Assembly (NCBI RefSeq): GCF_001999985.1
Contig: NZ_CP019645.1
Coordinates: 868,001-932,000 of the forward strand
Length of the DNA: 64,000 nt
Reading direction: 5' to 3'
DNA from: Helicobacter bilis
GTDB taxonomy: Bacteria > Campylobacterota > Campylobacteria > Campylobacterales > Helicobacteraceae
The notes under the pieces were generated by a model. The model worked only from the letters and a program-made list of their open reading frames with translations. It made no database searches and had not been told where the DNA came from. Position 1 is the stretch's first letter. The number at the start of each line of letters is the position of its first letter. Positions 1-9,495 of the stretch are shown piece by piece. Both the position numbers and the translations under genes were made by a program.

Positions 1-29
1 CGCAAAAATATAATATAAAGTTTGATAGC

Positions 30-1343
30 ATGCATGATTTTATCAATTTCACCCCCCCCCCCCCCACAAATAGTCAAACTACACAAAACAATCAATCTTT
101 AATAAATTCCATCCAATATCCGCCACTCATAAATCCAAGGCATATTAACTACGACACTACATATAGCGGTTTGGCATGGGCGCTGAATTTACCTTTGCCA
201 AACAATTATAGGTTTGTGCGGGTTGCTTCGCATGGTGTTGGTGTAAATTCAACAACTAGAATGTTTGAAGCTTTGGGTGTTGTTGAGATTCTTACGGAAG
301 ACTTTCATCAAAAGCTTGGCGTGGAATCTTATAAAATCTATTTTGAGGAGTTGCAATACAATAAGTATGATTACAACTTCCTTACCATAATCGAATACGA
401 CATTAATCGATGTGTAGATCCTGATGGTTATCATAAATTTCTCCATCTAATTCAGGCAAATGTGCCAGTCTTGTGTCAAATGCGTGATCCAATTGGATTA
501 ATAAGACATATGCTAAATAGAAATTTTGTGTTTAAACAACATGAAAAAATTAATCTTACTAGCGATTATCACGAAATAACAAAATATCTCAATCGAGATG
601 ATTTTACAATTAATGATATATCAAATCGTTTTTTATTTGGTTATGGCAGAATATTTCCTCAAAACGCCCTAGTATCTTTAATCAAGCATTCCTATGTCCG
701 CTATATAGATATGAAAGAAATTAGTACTGACACAGCATTTGAAACCTTTAAAAAACTCTCAAAAGAGTTTGGTTTCAAAAAACCAACAAAAGAATGCAAA
801 AAGCCTTTTACCACCAATGTTTTTACGGGTAATCTTTTGATGATATTGCCCATTTATCTCTATGTTGATGCTGAAGATATAGATAACATATATACAAAAC
901 ACAATGAAGCAAACAATGAGAATGCAACAATAAATGAAAATGCGTATTTAATCACCATAGATTTTCCAAAAAACACCGATGAGATTGACATAAGCCCACA
1001 AGTTTGTAGCGGAATTAATCACACCTTTAGCATTTATATAAAAAAAGATAAGTATGAATCGCTTTGTGCTGACAAAAAATTACATGAAGCAGTTTTTGCA
1101 TATTTAACCGAATTAATAAGCGAGATTGATTTTGAGGTAAAAAGGGCAGATAAAAACCTTGTAAGAGAAAAAGATATACTAGAATATTTACGACACAACA
1201 AGGAAGAAAGACAAAAGCTAAAAGCCATACTAGACCCAAACTTAACGCATATTAAGAAGCATAGACCAGACATTGTAAATAACTGGGAATATTATATGGA
1301 ATTTGAAGAAATGTGCAAACAAGACAACGTGGTTGCTAAGTAA
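30..1343 (+). CDS. DUF2972-type protein with 5' poly-C tract, probably surface-glycan related
   Basis: The segment from residue about 28 (PPLINPRHINYDTTYSGLAW, then LNLPLPNNYRFV and ASHGVGVNSTTRMFEALGV) resembles the DUF2972 family of Campylobacter and Helicobacter, whose members are often phase variable and of unknown activity. The block VLCQMRDPIGLIRHMLNRN is the family's conserved RDP region. A run of 14 C encodes the four prolines after FINFT, so the frame is ON at this length. The frame stays open upstream to the window edge (it reads QKYNIKF before the first Met) and the ATG has only a weak ribosome site, so the true start may lie outside the window. It converges on the next gene. Family call is from recognition of the motif pattern; function is unknown. 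Confidence 0.72.
   Translation: MHDFINFTPPPPTNSQTTQNNQSLINSIQYPPLINPRHINYDTTYSGLAWALNLPLPNNYRFVRVASHGVGVNSTTRMFEALGVVEILTEDFHQKLGVESYKIYFEELQYNKYDYNFLTIIEYDINRCVDPDGYHKFLHLIQANVPVLCQMRDPIGLIRHMLNRNFVFKQHEKINLTSDYHEITKYLNRDDFTINDISNRFLFGYGRIFPQNALVSLIKHSYVRYIDMKEISTDTAFETFKKLSKEFGFKKPTKECKKPFTTNVFTGNLLMILPIYLYVDAEDIDNIYTKHNEANNENATINENAYLITIDFPKNTDEIDISPQVCSGINHTFSIYIKKDKYESLCADKKLHEAVFAYLTELISEIDFEVKRADKNLVREKDILEYLRHNKEERQKLKAILDPNLTHIKKHRPDIVNNWEYYMEFEEMCKQDNVVAK
52..65 (+). repeat. Poly-C tract (14 C) in coding sequence
   Basis: Fourteen uninterrupted C residues near the 5' end of the DUF2972-type gene. Homopolymers of this length slip during replication in Helicobacter and Campylobacter; a change not divisible by three would shift the frame. 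As given, the downstream frame is open. Confidence 0.9.
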
Positions 1344-1423
1344 ATCTCAAGCAATTGCCAAGGTCGTATCACGCCTTATCTAAATCTGAACAGCCATTTT
1401 GGCCAAAAATTACCAGATTTTAA

Positions 1424-1747
1424 TCATTCTTCTTCTACATCCACCTTAGCACAAGAGTCTTTTACGCCAAGTTTGCAAGCCATTTGGTAATAGTCTTGTG
1501 CGTCTATGTCATTTTGTAATGCCGAGTAGAGAGTAGCCATCATTTCACATGCTTTCGCATCTTTTTTGAAGCATAGATTCCGCAATGGTTCGCGGTATTT
1601 TGAGAGAAAATTCTGCACCGCAACTTCTGGGCTATAACAAGTCCAGCAAATATTATCATACGCATTTTGCATTGTAGCAGGCACACAAAAAGCCGACTTT
1701 ACCATAAGAAACGCACTCACAAAAAATACAAAACCTACATGTTTCAT
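1424..1747 (-). CDS. Small secreted Sel1-like repeat protein
   Basis: This is a 107-residue protein with a hydrophobic N-terminal signal peptide (residues about 2-21, ending near AFC-VPA). The region ACEMMATLYSALQNDIDAQD followed by YYQMACKLGVKDSC fits one Sel1-like repeat of the Helicobacter cysteine-rich protein type: a Cys about every 36 residues in an Ala-Cys context. An earlier CWTC pair suggests further disulfides. It is much shorter than multi-repeat Hcp proteins. A ribosome site (AGGAG) precedes the ATG. It lies downstream of the membrane protein gene on the same strand. Export to the periplasm is inferred; the role is unknown. Confidence 0.6.
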   Translation of the reverse strand: MKHVGFVFFVSAFLMVKSAFCVPATMQNAYDNICWTCYSPEVAVQNFLSKYREPLRNLCFKKDAKACEMMATLYSALQNDIDAQDYYQMACKLGVKDSCAKVDVEEE

Positions 1748-1777
1748 AACCGCTCCTATTAAAAGATTTTGTAGATT

Positions 1778-2596
1778 CTAGCAAGTTTTACATGATTTGG
1801 TGTCGTGTTTGTGTGAATTTTGCATAAAATCATCATGCCATCGCTTCATAAGTAAAAAGCACATAATAATCACAACGCCAAGAAATACACCAAAAAGATA
1901 TACAAGTGGATAGAATGCCCTAAACCACACCAGCACAACACAACACACAATCATGCCGATGAATACAAAGATTCTAGGGAGTGAAAAGCTGAGTTCAAAA
2001 CCCAAACTCGCCTTTGATAAATCAAGGAGTTTTAATCTCTCTTTGCTTTTTTCTTTTTTGCTTTGCTTTGTGTTGGGATTAGATTCTGTATTTTCTGTTG
2101 TTTTGGGTGAGTTTGTGCTGTTTTGAATGTTTGGGGAGAGTGAAGAATTTGTGTCTATGGAATCTTTACTTTGTTTGGATTCTGTGTTAGATATTTCGCT
2201 TCGCTCAATATGACAAGATTCCAAATTCTCATTATGTTGCATCGCTTCGTTTTGTGTTTGCATAGATTCTGTAGTTTTTAAGTTATGCTTAGAATCTTGT
2301 GAGATAACTTTTTGTGTAATATCTTGCATTTCATCATCATATTTGCTTGCGTATTTGAGTAGTTTTTCTTCTGTGTCGGCTTCTTGTATCTTTTGTGTAA
2401 TCTTTGTGCGAATGGACCGAAATGTTACTATCATGAGTAATACATAAGACAGACAACCGCAAATAAGTGAGAATATCCACTCACTACGCATAATACACAC
2501 ACTTACAATACCAAGCATAACGCTACTAAAAAGCAGAATAATGACTATCTTTTGTCGCAAAGATAATGCGTTCAAAATATATGATGATAATGACAT
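1778..2596 (-). CDS. Uncharacterised four-helix membrane protein with low-complexity insert
   Basis: I do not recognise this 272-residue protein. It has two membrane helices near the N-terminus (about 14-34 and 37-58) and two near the C-terminus (about 205-225 and 230-250), ending in a Cys- and His-containing tail. Between them, residues about 95-185 are a Ser/Asn/Glu/Lys-rich stretch containing SCHIERSEISN, a translated copy of a dispersed repeat also seen in the copper ATPase below. It lies 75 nt downstream of bamA on the same strand and may be cotranscribed with it. The insert looks like acquired low-complexity sequence rather than a domain. Confidence 0.6.
   Translation of the reverse strand: MSLSSYILNALSLRQKIVIILLFSSVMLGIVSVCIMRSEWIFSLICGCLSYVLLMIVTFRSIRTKITQKIQEADTEEKLLKYASKYDDEMQDITQKVISQDSKHNLKTTESMQTQNEAMQHNENLESCHIERSEISNTESKQSKDSIDTNSSLSPNIQNSTNSPKTTENTESNPNTKQSKKEKSKERLKLLDLSKASLGFELSFSLPRIFVFIGMIVCCVVLVWFRAFYPLVYLFGVFLGVVIIMCFLLMKRWHDDFMQNSHKHDTKSCKTC
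2187..2222 (-). repeat. Dispersed repeat copy, read in frame as CHIERSEIS
   Basis: On the minus strand this reads TGTCATATTGAGCGAAGCGA followed by AATATCT. Related copies lie in the CcoI-like gene, in both glycosyltransferases and in the 22.2-22.35 kb intergenic region. Here it is embedded in frame in the membrane protein gene. Confidence 0.75.
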
Positions 2597-2671
2597 ATAA
2601 ATCCTTGCAAACTTATCCGCACACTTTCAAAATAGCTTTTAGAATCCGCATTACACATAGGAATACAAAGA

Positions 2672-5272
2672 TTAGAATCTAGTCCCCATAGTAAATTCAA
2701 AAAAGCTAGGATAGTTTGTAAGATAGCCACCACTTGCACGAATGTCATTTGCTGTGCCATAGCTAAAGATTTTGCTAGGTCCTATACCCATAGGGTCTGT
2801 TGGTCCATACCATAGCATAGGGATTACTATTACAATGGGTCCCATAGGCGATACCCATTCGACTGCAACACCTGCTGCACCCCTTGCTAATATACTTGAG
2901 TTACCATAAATTGTGCCGTATTGCTTAAAGTTTGCCGCACCATTTGCACCATGATAGGTTAAGATCCCATAATCTGCATATAAGGCTACACGCATTTTTG
3001 CACTAGGGATTAAGCCATAGCTAAGCTCTACTGAATTTGTAAAGATTCCATCACCACCAACGCGTAAACCATCGCTATCTAGCGGTGTAATAGAATAGCT
3101 TGAATATCCCCTGATTGTGCCTACACCACCCATATAGAAAGTATCATTAAGCGGTAAAAAGTGATTTGGACTATAGCGGAAGAGATAGCCCCCTTGTGCC
3201 TTATATCGTGCGATTAAATCGATTTTAGTCCATTTACTAATATCAAAATAGAATCCAGTCTTAGCATACAGCTTTGTATAATACACATCACCACCAATAC
3301 CTGCGATATTTAAAGAAAGCGTTGTAGAGTTACCATTCTTAGGAAAATAGTAGTCATCTGTATTATCAAATACAAGGCTTGGGGTAATAGAGCTTTTAAT
3401 AGGTGCATTATCCCAACCAGAATAGCTTCTATCCCATAAGCCTTGTGTGCGGTATTTTAGAAATTCATGAGTTGTATTATTGCTACAAGAGCTAGGGTTA
3501 GTGGTGCAATCTTGTGTTGCACCATTGTTTTGCTTTCCGTCCCAATTTGGATTATTAATTGTGTAATCAATATTTCCAGAATCATAATATTTTTGATACT
3601 GCGGTTGGGCTTGTCCTGTGTAGAGATTGTAGAATCCAAAGGTATCTGTTTTATTAATATCATAGCCTACATTAAGCCTTAAAGTAGGAAGTAATAATCG
3701 TCCAACAGTGAAGCCACCACCTACACTTTGCTGTGTATAAACATAGTTAAGATAGCGACTATAATAAAGATTCATAGACAAACTCCATTTAGAATCTAAG
3801 ATTCTAGGGTTTGTAAGGCTTAGATTAAAGGCTTGTTGTGTAGCGGTAAAAAAGCTAGTCCTGCTTGTATTATAAAAAGAGAAATCGCCCCCAAAGCTTA
3901 CATTTGCATATAAACTTGCCCCAAAGCCACTACCAAAGAGATTGCGCTCATTTACACTCGCATTGACCATAAGTCCATAAAAGCTACCATAGCCGATACC
4001 AAAGGTAAGCTCCCCTGTCCTACCCTCTGTAACATTTACGACTAAATCCATAGAATCTTCGCTAATACGCCTTTCATCAATGCGGACATTTTCAAAATAG
4101 CCAATACGCTTTAATGCAATCTCACTGCTTTGAATCTTACCTAGAGAGTAAATATCACCCGGTGCAATGAGAATCTCTCGGCGTATGATTCTATCCCCTG
4201 TTCGTGTGTTGCCTGTGATTAAGACATCATTAATACGCACTTTTTTACCAAAGTCAATGTGAAATACAACCTCCACTTCTTGCTTTTCTGCATTCTTTTT
4301 TAAGTCTGGATTCACTGCGACATAAGCATAACCCAAATCTGCTACTTTTAGCTTTATGCGTTGTGAATCATCTCTTACATTTTGTATATTAAAGACTTCG
4401 CCAATCTTAGCGCTTAAATCTTTTTTTAGCTCTTCTTCTGTGATTTCATCTTTATGCTCACTATCAATTACAAAAGAGATTCCACTGACTTTATACTGCT
4501 CTCCCTCGCTTACATTGTAGTAAAGCTGTGCTTTGTGATTTGTCATATTGACTGAAAGAAGTGGATTTGACACCTGTGCGTCTAAAAAACCATTACGCAT
4601 ATAAGAATCTTGTATCCTTAAAGAATCTAGCTCAATCTCACCTAGCATAAGCTTACCAGCATTAAGCCCGGGTAGCCAACCCATAAAGTCTCTTTGCTTA
4701 TTCGCACTAAGAGATTCTAGCTTTCTTTTTGGTAGCTTTGTCGCACCTTCATAATAGCTTTTTTCAATGATGATTGTATCCCCGCGATTAACATTTAAGG
4801 TAATTGCTACTGCTCTGCCCTCACTAAGCTCTACTACGCTAGGCTCAATCACACTGCCATAATAGCCCTTATATTCTAGCATTTGCTTGAGTGTTTCAAG
4901 GGCTTTATCAAGCTTTATATCATCATAGGTATCGCCCTTTTTGATTCCAATCTGTCCATAAATTGTTTCTTTTTCACTCTGTGTGCCATAGCCTTTTAAC
5001 TCAATACTTGCAATGGCTGGTTTCTCTTTCACAAAAAACTGCAAGACTCCATTATCAAAAGTCGCATAAATATCATTAAAGTAGCCTTGCTTATAAAGGG
5101 CTAGGATAGCGGTATCCACCTTGCCATAATCAAGCTTTTCGCCTGATTTTATATTGATTATATCTTTTGCTAGAGATTCTGACATATAAGTTATATTATT
5201 CACTTTTACAGATTGTATAACTTCTGCAAAAGATAGACTAAACATACAAAAAATAAGTAATAAAAGACGCAT
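2672..5272 (-). CDS. bamA: Outer membrane protein assembly factor BamA (Omp85)
   Basis: BamA inserts beta-barrel proteins into the outer membrane. The 866-residue protein has a signal peptide (about 1-16, ending SFA), then about 400 residues with POTRA-type segments (for example DTAILALYKQGYFNDIYATF, GYFENVRI), then a C-terminal 16-strand barrel. The barrel carries the family's lumenal-loop motif as IRGYSS near residue 720 and ends in an aromatic residue (MGTRF), the normal outer-membrane signature. Length fits the epsilonproteobacterial family. It follows the CcoI-like ATPase by 73 nt. The start has a GGGAG ribosome site. Confidence 0.95.
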   Translation of the reverse strand: MRLLLLIFCMFSLSFAEVIQSVKVNNITYMSESLAKDIINIKSGEKLDYGKVDTAILALYKQGYFNDIYATFDNGVLQFFVKEKPAIASIELKGYGTQSEKETIYGQIGIKKGDTYDDIKLDKALETLKQMLEYKGYYGSVIEPSVVELSEGRAVAITLNVNRGDTIIIEKSYYEGATKLPKRKLESLSANKQRDFMGWLPGLNAGKLMLGEIELDSLRIQDSYMRNGFLDAQVSNPLLSVNMTNHKAQLYYNVSEGEQYKVSGISFVIDSEHKDEITEEELKKDLSAKIGEVFNIQNVRDDSQRIKLKVADLGYAYVAVNPDLKKNAEKQEVEVVFHIDFGKKVRINDVLITGNTRTGDRIIRREILIAPGDIYSLGKIQSSEIALKRIGYFENVRIDERRISEDSMDLVVNVTEGRTGELTFGIGYGSFYGLMVNASVNERNLFGSGFGASLYANVSFGGDFSFYNTSRTSFFTATQQAFNLSLTNPRILDSKWSLSMNLYYSRYLNYVYTQQSVGGGFTVGRLLLPTLRLNVGYDINKTDTFGFYNLYTGQAQPQYQKYYDSGNIDYTINNPNWDGKQNNGATQDCTTNPSSCSNNTTHEFLKYRTQGLWDRSYSGWDNAPIKSSITPSLVFDNTDDYYFPKNGNSTTLSLNIAGIGGDVYYTKLYAKTGFYFDISKWTKIDLIARYKAQGGYLFRYSPNHFLPLNDTFYMGGVGTIRGYSSYSITPLDSDGLRVGGDGIFTNSVELSYGLIPSAKMRVALYADYGILTYHGANGAANFKQYGTIYGNSSILARGAAGVAVEWVSPMGPIVIVIPMLWYGPTDPMGIGPSKIFSYGTANDIRASGGYLTNYPSFFEFTMGTRF

Positions 5273-5345
5273 AATGCTCCCAAATTTTCAAAAAAGATTC
5301 AATAACTTACAAAAAAGCTAAAATTATAGCGGATTAAAAACAATA

Positions 5346-8060
5346 TTAAAGCCTACTTTTGTAGAGTCGCAATGAATTTAGCACAACACATAATGAACTC
5401 AAACTCATAAATGCCGCCGCAAATAATGGAATCACAAAGCCAAAGAATGCAAGCGGAATGGCTAAGACATTATAAACTAAACTCATGAGTAGGTTGCCTT
5501 TTATAATACGCAGTGTTTTATGTGCGATTTTAAAGGCTTTTGAAAGGCTTTTTAAACTATCATCAAGGATAATCACATCACTATATTGCAGGGCAATCTC
5601 ACTGCCACTCCCCATAGCAATGCCAACTTGTGCGTATTTTAATGCAAGTGAGTCATTTAATCCATCGCCAATCATAACGACATTATGCCCTTTTGCTATT
5701 AAATCTCTCACAAACTCTGCCTTTTGCAAAGGTGTTTTTGAATGTTTATAGTCTTTGATATGCAGGGTTTGTGCTACTTTTTTCACAACACTTTCTCTAT
5801 CGCCACTAAGAATGCTTACTTTCTTTTTATAGCTATGAAGAAGCAAGATGAGATCTTTTGCTCCATCTTTTATAGAATCTTTTAAGCCAAATCTATACGC
5901 AAGAGTGTAGCTTTTTTCATTCTCTAATTTATAGGCAATGAAGCATTCTGTTATATCATCGTCTGTGTCCGTCTTGTTTGAATCTAATAGACTAACTCCC
6001 ATTTTTTCCATATATGCCCTACTACCACCTATAATATGTGTATTGTTATAATAGGATTCAAATCCACTACCTGCAATAAGTGAAAAGTCTGTAAAATTAT
6101 ATGTATTTGCTGAATCTTTTAATGAATCTAATTCTGCATTATCTTTATATAAAGATTGTAATATAGCTTTTGCGATTGTGTGGTTGTTGTGTTTGAGTAA
6201 AGCATATAGAAATCCTTTTTCTTTCTGCTTTACCTGCGTTGTCTCTTTACTAAAGAAACTGCGGCTTTGTTTTGTTTTGGTGCTTTTTGTAGATTCTATA
6301 TCTTTTATGGAAGCTTTGTTTATAAACTCTAAGCTTTGTTTAGATTCTATATTTTCTATATGAGATATTTTGCTACGCTCAATATGACAAGAGTGAGAAT
6401 CTAGGTTTTGATTTATCTCGCTTTGTTTAATATGATAATCTTTAGAATCTAAAGCACAACCCCCAAGTAATTCCCTAAAATCATTATATTGAGTCATACT
6501 CACTACACTCATATTTCCTTGTGTGAGTGTGCCTGTCTTATCAAAGATTATAGAATCTGCTTTTGCTAGAGATTCTAGAAAGTCAGCCTTTGTATAGATA
6601 ATGTGATTTTTAAAGCCTACATTTAAGCCCACTACACTAGCAATAGGCGTAGCAAGAGCTAACGCACAAGGACAAGCAATCACAATCACAGATACCGCAA
6701 TAAGCAGGGCATACTCAAAGCCACTCTGTGTGAAAAAATAGTAGTAGCAAAAGCTAAGTAAAGCGATACTTAAAACAATGCGGCTAAACTTCCCAGCGAT
6801 TTTAAAAGCAGTCGTTGCAATTTGTGGCGTGCTAAACTCACTCTCTTTTAAAAGCCTTGCTAACTTACTCATGCTAGAATCTTCAAAGCTTTTTTGTGCC
6901 TTGTAGATAAGCGGCTTATCAAGGGCAATTGCCCCTGCCATAATCTCTTCATTCACTTCTTTTGTGATAGCTACACTCTCACCGCTAATATTAGCATAAT
7001 CTAAATGTGCGTTTGGACTAAGCAAGATTCCATCAACACAAAGCATTTCTCCAGCTAACACAAGCAATGTATCCCCAGCCTTTATATCATATACTGATAC
7101 GATTTCGCCATTCTCTTTTCTTGCCTCAAGCGGTAGTATCGCATTTAATTTACAGAGATTATCATTTGCTCTTTTTTGACTTAAAGATTCTAAAAACTTC
7201 GCACTTAGCACAAATAAAATAATCATGCAAACAGATTCAAAATAAGTATGCCCACTCCCGCTAAGCCACGCATAAATCGAGTAGCAATACACAAGGGTCG
7301 TGCCTGTTATTACAAGCATTTCCATGCCTATTACGCCATTTTTTAGCCCCTTATATGCTTGTTTATAAAAATCACTCGCACAAAAGAAAAGCACAGGTGT
7401 AGCAAGGATAAAACTCGCAAGATTTAAAATATTACTTGATATAGAATCTATCCCAGAGAAAAAGCCACTATACTGCCCTACATTTACCCACATAACATTC
7501 ATTGCACAAAATATTGCTACGGCTAGTTTAATGTAGTATTCCCTATTTCTCACATTATCATTTTGCTCCCTATCTTGCGGGTCATAAACGATAGCCTTAT
7601 AGCCTATCTTTGCAACCTCATCATAGATTTGCTGAAAGCTTGTCTCATTTGGATCAAAAAGTATTTTTGCCTTATGTGCAGTGTAGTTTATCTTTAGTTC
7701 TTTTATACCTTGCATTTTTGCTAAAATCTGCTCATTTAGCCATACGCATGCCGCACATACAACGCCCTCTATTATGAAATGCACTTCCTTTAAGCCATTA
7801 GAATCTTTTAGATATTTTTGTGTGAAATTTATGGAGTTAAAGTTTGTAGCCACTTTAGAATCTTGTAGCTTTTTTGTTTGCAGGGTATTATCGCCTAACT
7901 TTGTATAAAAAGATTCTAAATTACATGATTTTAAAAGCGAATAGGCAAGCTCACAGCCATTACAGCAAAAATATAAAGTCTTTTTAGATTCTGTATCTTT
8001 TACTTCTTTTAATGCGTCTTTATTATATACTTGCTTACAATGAGAGCATGGAATCTGCAT
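5346..8060 (-). CDS. ccoI: P1B-type copper-transporting ATPase, CcoI/FixI-like
   Basis: This is a metal-pumping P-type ATPase; the N-terminal arrangement CSHC (5-8) and CCNGC (32-36) before an HMA domain with CAAC (about 101) is typical of CcoI/FixI, which supplies copper for cbb3 cytochrome oxidase assembly. The CPC membrane motif (ACPCALALATP, about 460), the DKTGTLT phosphorylation site (about 505) and GDGLNDS (about 796) are intact, with eight predicted membrane helices. It is 904 residues, roughly 90 longer than usual, because of a Ser/Lys-rich insert (about 530-620) after the phosphorylation domain that includes CHIERSKIS. CopA-type export is the alternative, less likely given the N-terminus. 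Confidence 0.85.
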   Translation of the reverse strand: MQIPCSHCKQVYNKDALKEVKDTESKKTLYFCCNGCELAYSLLKSCNLESFYTKLGDNTLQTKKLQDSKVATNFNSINFTQKYLKDSNGLKEVHFIIEGVVCAACVWLNEQILAKMQGIKELKINYTAHKAKILFDPNETSFQQIYDEVAKIGYKAIVYDPQDREQNDNVRNREYYIKLAVAIFCAMNVMWVNVGQYSGFFSGIDSISSNILNLASFILATPVLFFCASDFYKQAYKGLKNGVIGMEMLVITGTTLVYCYSIYAWLSGSGHTYFESVCMIILFVLSAKFLESLSQKRANDNLCKLNAILPLEARKENGEIVSVYDIKAGDTLLVLAGEMLCVDGILLSPNAHLDYANISGESVAITKEVNEEIMAGAIALDKPLIYKAQKSFEDSSMSKLARLLKESEFSTPQIATTAFKIAGKFSRIVLSIALLSFCYYYFFTQSGFEYALLIAVSVIVIACPCALALATPIASVVGLNVGFKNHIIYTKADFLESLAKADSIIFDKTGTLTQGNMSVVSMTQYNDFRELLGGCALDSKDYHIKQSEINQNLDSHSCHIERSKISHIENIESKQSLEFINKASIKDIESTKSTKTKQSRSFFSKETTQVKQKEKGFLYALLKHNNHTIAKAILQSLYKDNAELDSLKDSANTYNFTDFSLIAGSGFESYYNNTHIIGGSRAYMEKMGVSLLDSNKTDTDDDITECFIAYKLENEKSYTLAYRFGLKDSIKDGAKDLILLLHSYKKKVSILSGDRESVVKKVAQTLHIKDYKHSKTPLQKAEFVRDLIAKGHNVVMIGDGLNDSLALKYAQVGIAMGSGSEIALQYSDVIILDDSLKSLSKAFKIAHKTLRIIKGNLLMSLVYNVLAIPLAFFGFVIPLFAAAFMSLSSLCVVLNSLRLYKSRL
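6361..6391 (-). repeat. Dispersed repeat copy, read in frame as CHIERSKIS
   Basis: The minus strand reads TGTCATATTGAGCGTAGCAA followed by AATATCT, two substitutions away from the copy at 2.2 kb, and is translated in the same frame. It sits in the low-complexity insert of the copper ATPase. Confidence 0.75.
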
Positions 8061-8247
8061 ATTCTGCCTTTATCTTTAATAAATGAATTTTACAATAAAA
8101 ATTTTAGTATTGTTTTACTTGCTTATTGCCTTGTGTGTTTATTGATTTTGCTTGATTGCTTTTTACTATCATAGTATGTTTGGTTTAGATTTTGGAAAGA
8201 AGAATTTAATTTTGGGAAAATATTTATAAAAATTCATAGTTTTGTGA

Positions 8248-8253
8248 TAGAAT
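8248..8253 (+). promoter_or_regulatory. Probable -10 element of the rpsP operon
   Basis: The hexamer TAGAAT, in the context GTGATAGAATAGC, lies 33 nt before the rpsP start. No good -35 box is visible, which is usual for Helicobacter sigma-80 promoters. The call rests on position and sequence only. Confidence 0.4.
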
Positions 8254-8285
8254 AGCGAAAATTTTTTTCATTTATAAGGAATACA

Positions 8286-8513
8286 ATGGCAACAGTAATT
8301 AGATTAACACGAATGGGTCGTAAGAAAAAACCATTTTATAGAATAGTAGTTACAGATTCAAGAAAAAGACGAGATGGTGGTTGGATTGAATCTATTGGTT
8401 TTTATAACCCTGTGGCTAATCCAGCAGTTGTAAAGCTAGATAGAGAGCGACTAGAATATTGGAAAAGTGTCGGTGCAAAAATGAGTGAAAGAGTTGCGAT
8501 TTTAAGCAAATAA
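8286..8513 (+). CDS. rpsP: 30S ribosomal protein S16
   Basis: This 75-residue protein begins [20 protein letters not shown], the conserved S16 N-terminus, followed by [20 protein letters not shown]. It binds 16S rRNA during small-subunit assembly. An AAGGA ribosome site stands at normal spacing. It heads the rpsP-khpA-rimM operon, the usual Campylobacterales arrangement; khpA begins 4 nt after its stop. Confidence 0.97.
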   Translation: MATVIRLTRMGRKKKPFYRIVVTDSRKRRDGGWIESIGFYNPVANPAVVKLDRERLEYWKSVGAKMSERVAILSK

Positions 8514-8517
8514 TTAT

Positions 8518-8820
8518 ATGGCAGTAAGTAGTATGCAAAAGTTTTCTGTGCAAGACTTCTTAGAAAAATATGTTAAGAAAATTGTAAAATATCCAGATGA
8601 TGTGGCAATTACCACGAGTGCAGGGAAACATTCTGACTATATGATTTGCATTCAAGTTGCAAACGAAGATATAGGTAAGATAATAGGCAAAGATGGCAAA
8701 ATGGTAAGTGCTTTGAAGAATGTCGTTTCTGCATGTAAGGCAAAGGATAATGTCTCATACGAGCTTGTAGTCGTAGCTCATGATAGCACAAATCCATGTG
8801 GTAATGCAAAGTCGCAATAA
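8518..8820 (+). CDS. khpA: KH-domain RNA-binding protein KhpA
   Basis: This 100-residue single-KH protein has the RNA-binding GxxG loop as IGKIIGKDGK (about 53-62), preceded by the family start FLEKYVKKIVKYPDDV. KhpA proteins bind small RNAs and mRNAs, usually with KhpB, which is not in this window. The position between rpsP and rimM is the standard one. The ATG chosen has little ribosome site; the Met five codons later (8533) is a plausible alternative start. Confidence 0.88.
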   Translation: MAVSSMQKFSVQDFLEKYVKKIVKYPDDVAITTSAGKHSDYMICIQVANEDIGKIIGKDGKMVSALKNVVSACKAKDNVSYELVVVAHDSTNPCGNAKSQ

Positions 8821-8832
8821 CTTTGGATTCTA

Positions 8833-9495
8833 ATGCCCCTTAATCATGCAAAATACATAGAATCTTTACCGCACTTCACACCATCAAATATGGTTGTTGT
8901 CGGCAAGTTTGGTAGAAGTGTGGGATTGAAAGGCGGTATTCGTGCTACGATATTAACAGATTTTCCCGAGATTTTAGCAAGTGATAATGTATTTTATATA
9001 GAATATGTGGATAAACTCTCAACTATTCTCTCTAACAATAAGCTGAATTCTAACAACACAAACAACACGCAGAATAAGGCTGGTTTAATAGCTACAAAAC
9101 ATAACCCCACACAAGAGAACACAAGGGCATATTTGCCCCTAATACTCAAAACTTTTCATTCCACAAAAAAGCTTGTAGAATTTAAAGAAATCATAAGACG
9201 CGAAGAAGCAGAACTTTTATGCAATATGCTTTTTTATAGCACACTTGATGATACAAGAGAGCTATGCACGCTAGAAAAAGATGAGTTTTTCTACTTTGAT
9301 ATTATCGGCATGTGCGTAGTAGAAGATGGCATAAATCTTGGCATTGTGAAAGATATACAAGAGATAGCAAATACACATTATCTCGTGCTTGATAAGCATT
9401 TTTTGATACCTTATATTGACCGCTATGTGCTTTCAGTTGATTTAGAAAATAGACAAATAATCACAAAAGACGCACGCTTTTTACGCATGGATTAA
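8833..9495 (+). CDS. rimM: 16S rRNA processing protein RimM
   Basis: RimM helps mature the 30S head domain and binds S19. The N-terminal barrel shows VVVGKFGRSVGLKGGIRATI and the C-terminal PRC-barrel shows FFYFDIIGMCVVEDGINLGI. At 220 residues it is longer than the usual 170-185 because of an Asn/Thr-rich insert (about 75-112). In H. pylori trmD and rplS follow; here neither does. Instead the stop codon overlaps the stop of a convergent repeat-protein gene by a few bases. Confidence 0.9.
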   Translation: MPLNHAKYIESLPHFTPSNMVVVGKFGRSVGLKGGIRATILTDFPEILASDNVFYIEYVDKLSTILSNNKLNSNNTNNTQNKAGLIATKHNPTQENTRAYLPLILKTFHSTKKLVEFKEIIRREEAELLCNMLFYSTLDDTRELCTLEKDEFFYFDIIGMCVVEDGINLGIVKDIQEIANTHYLVLDKHFLIPYIDRYVLSVDLENRQIITKDARFLRMD

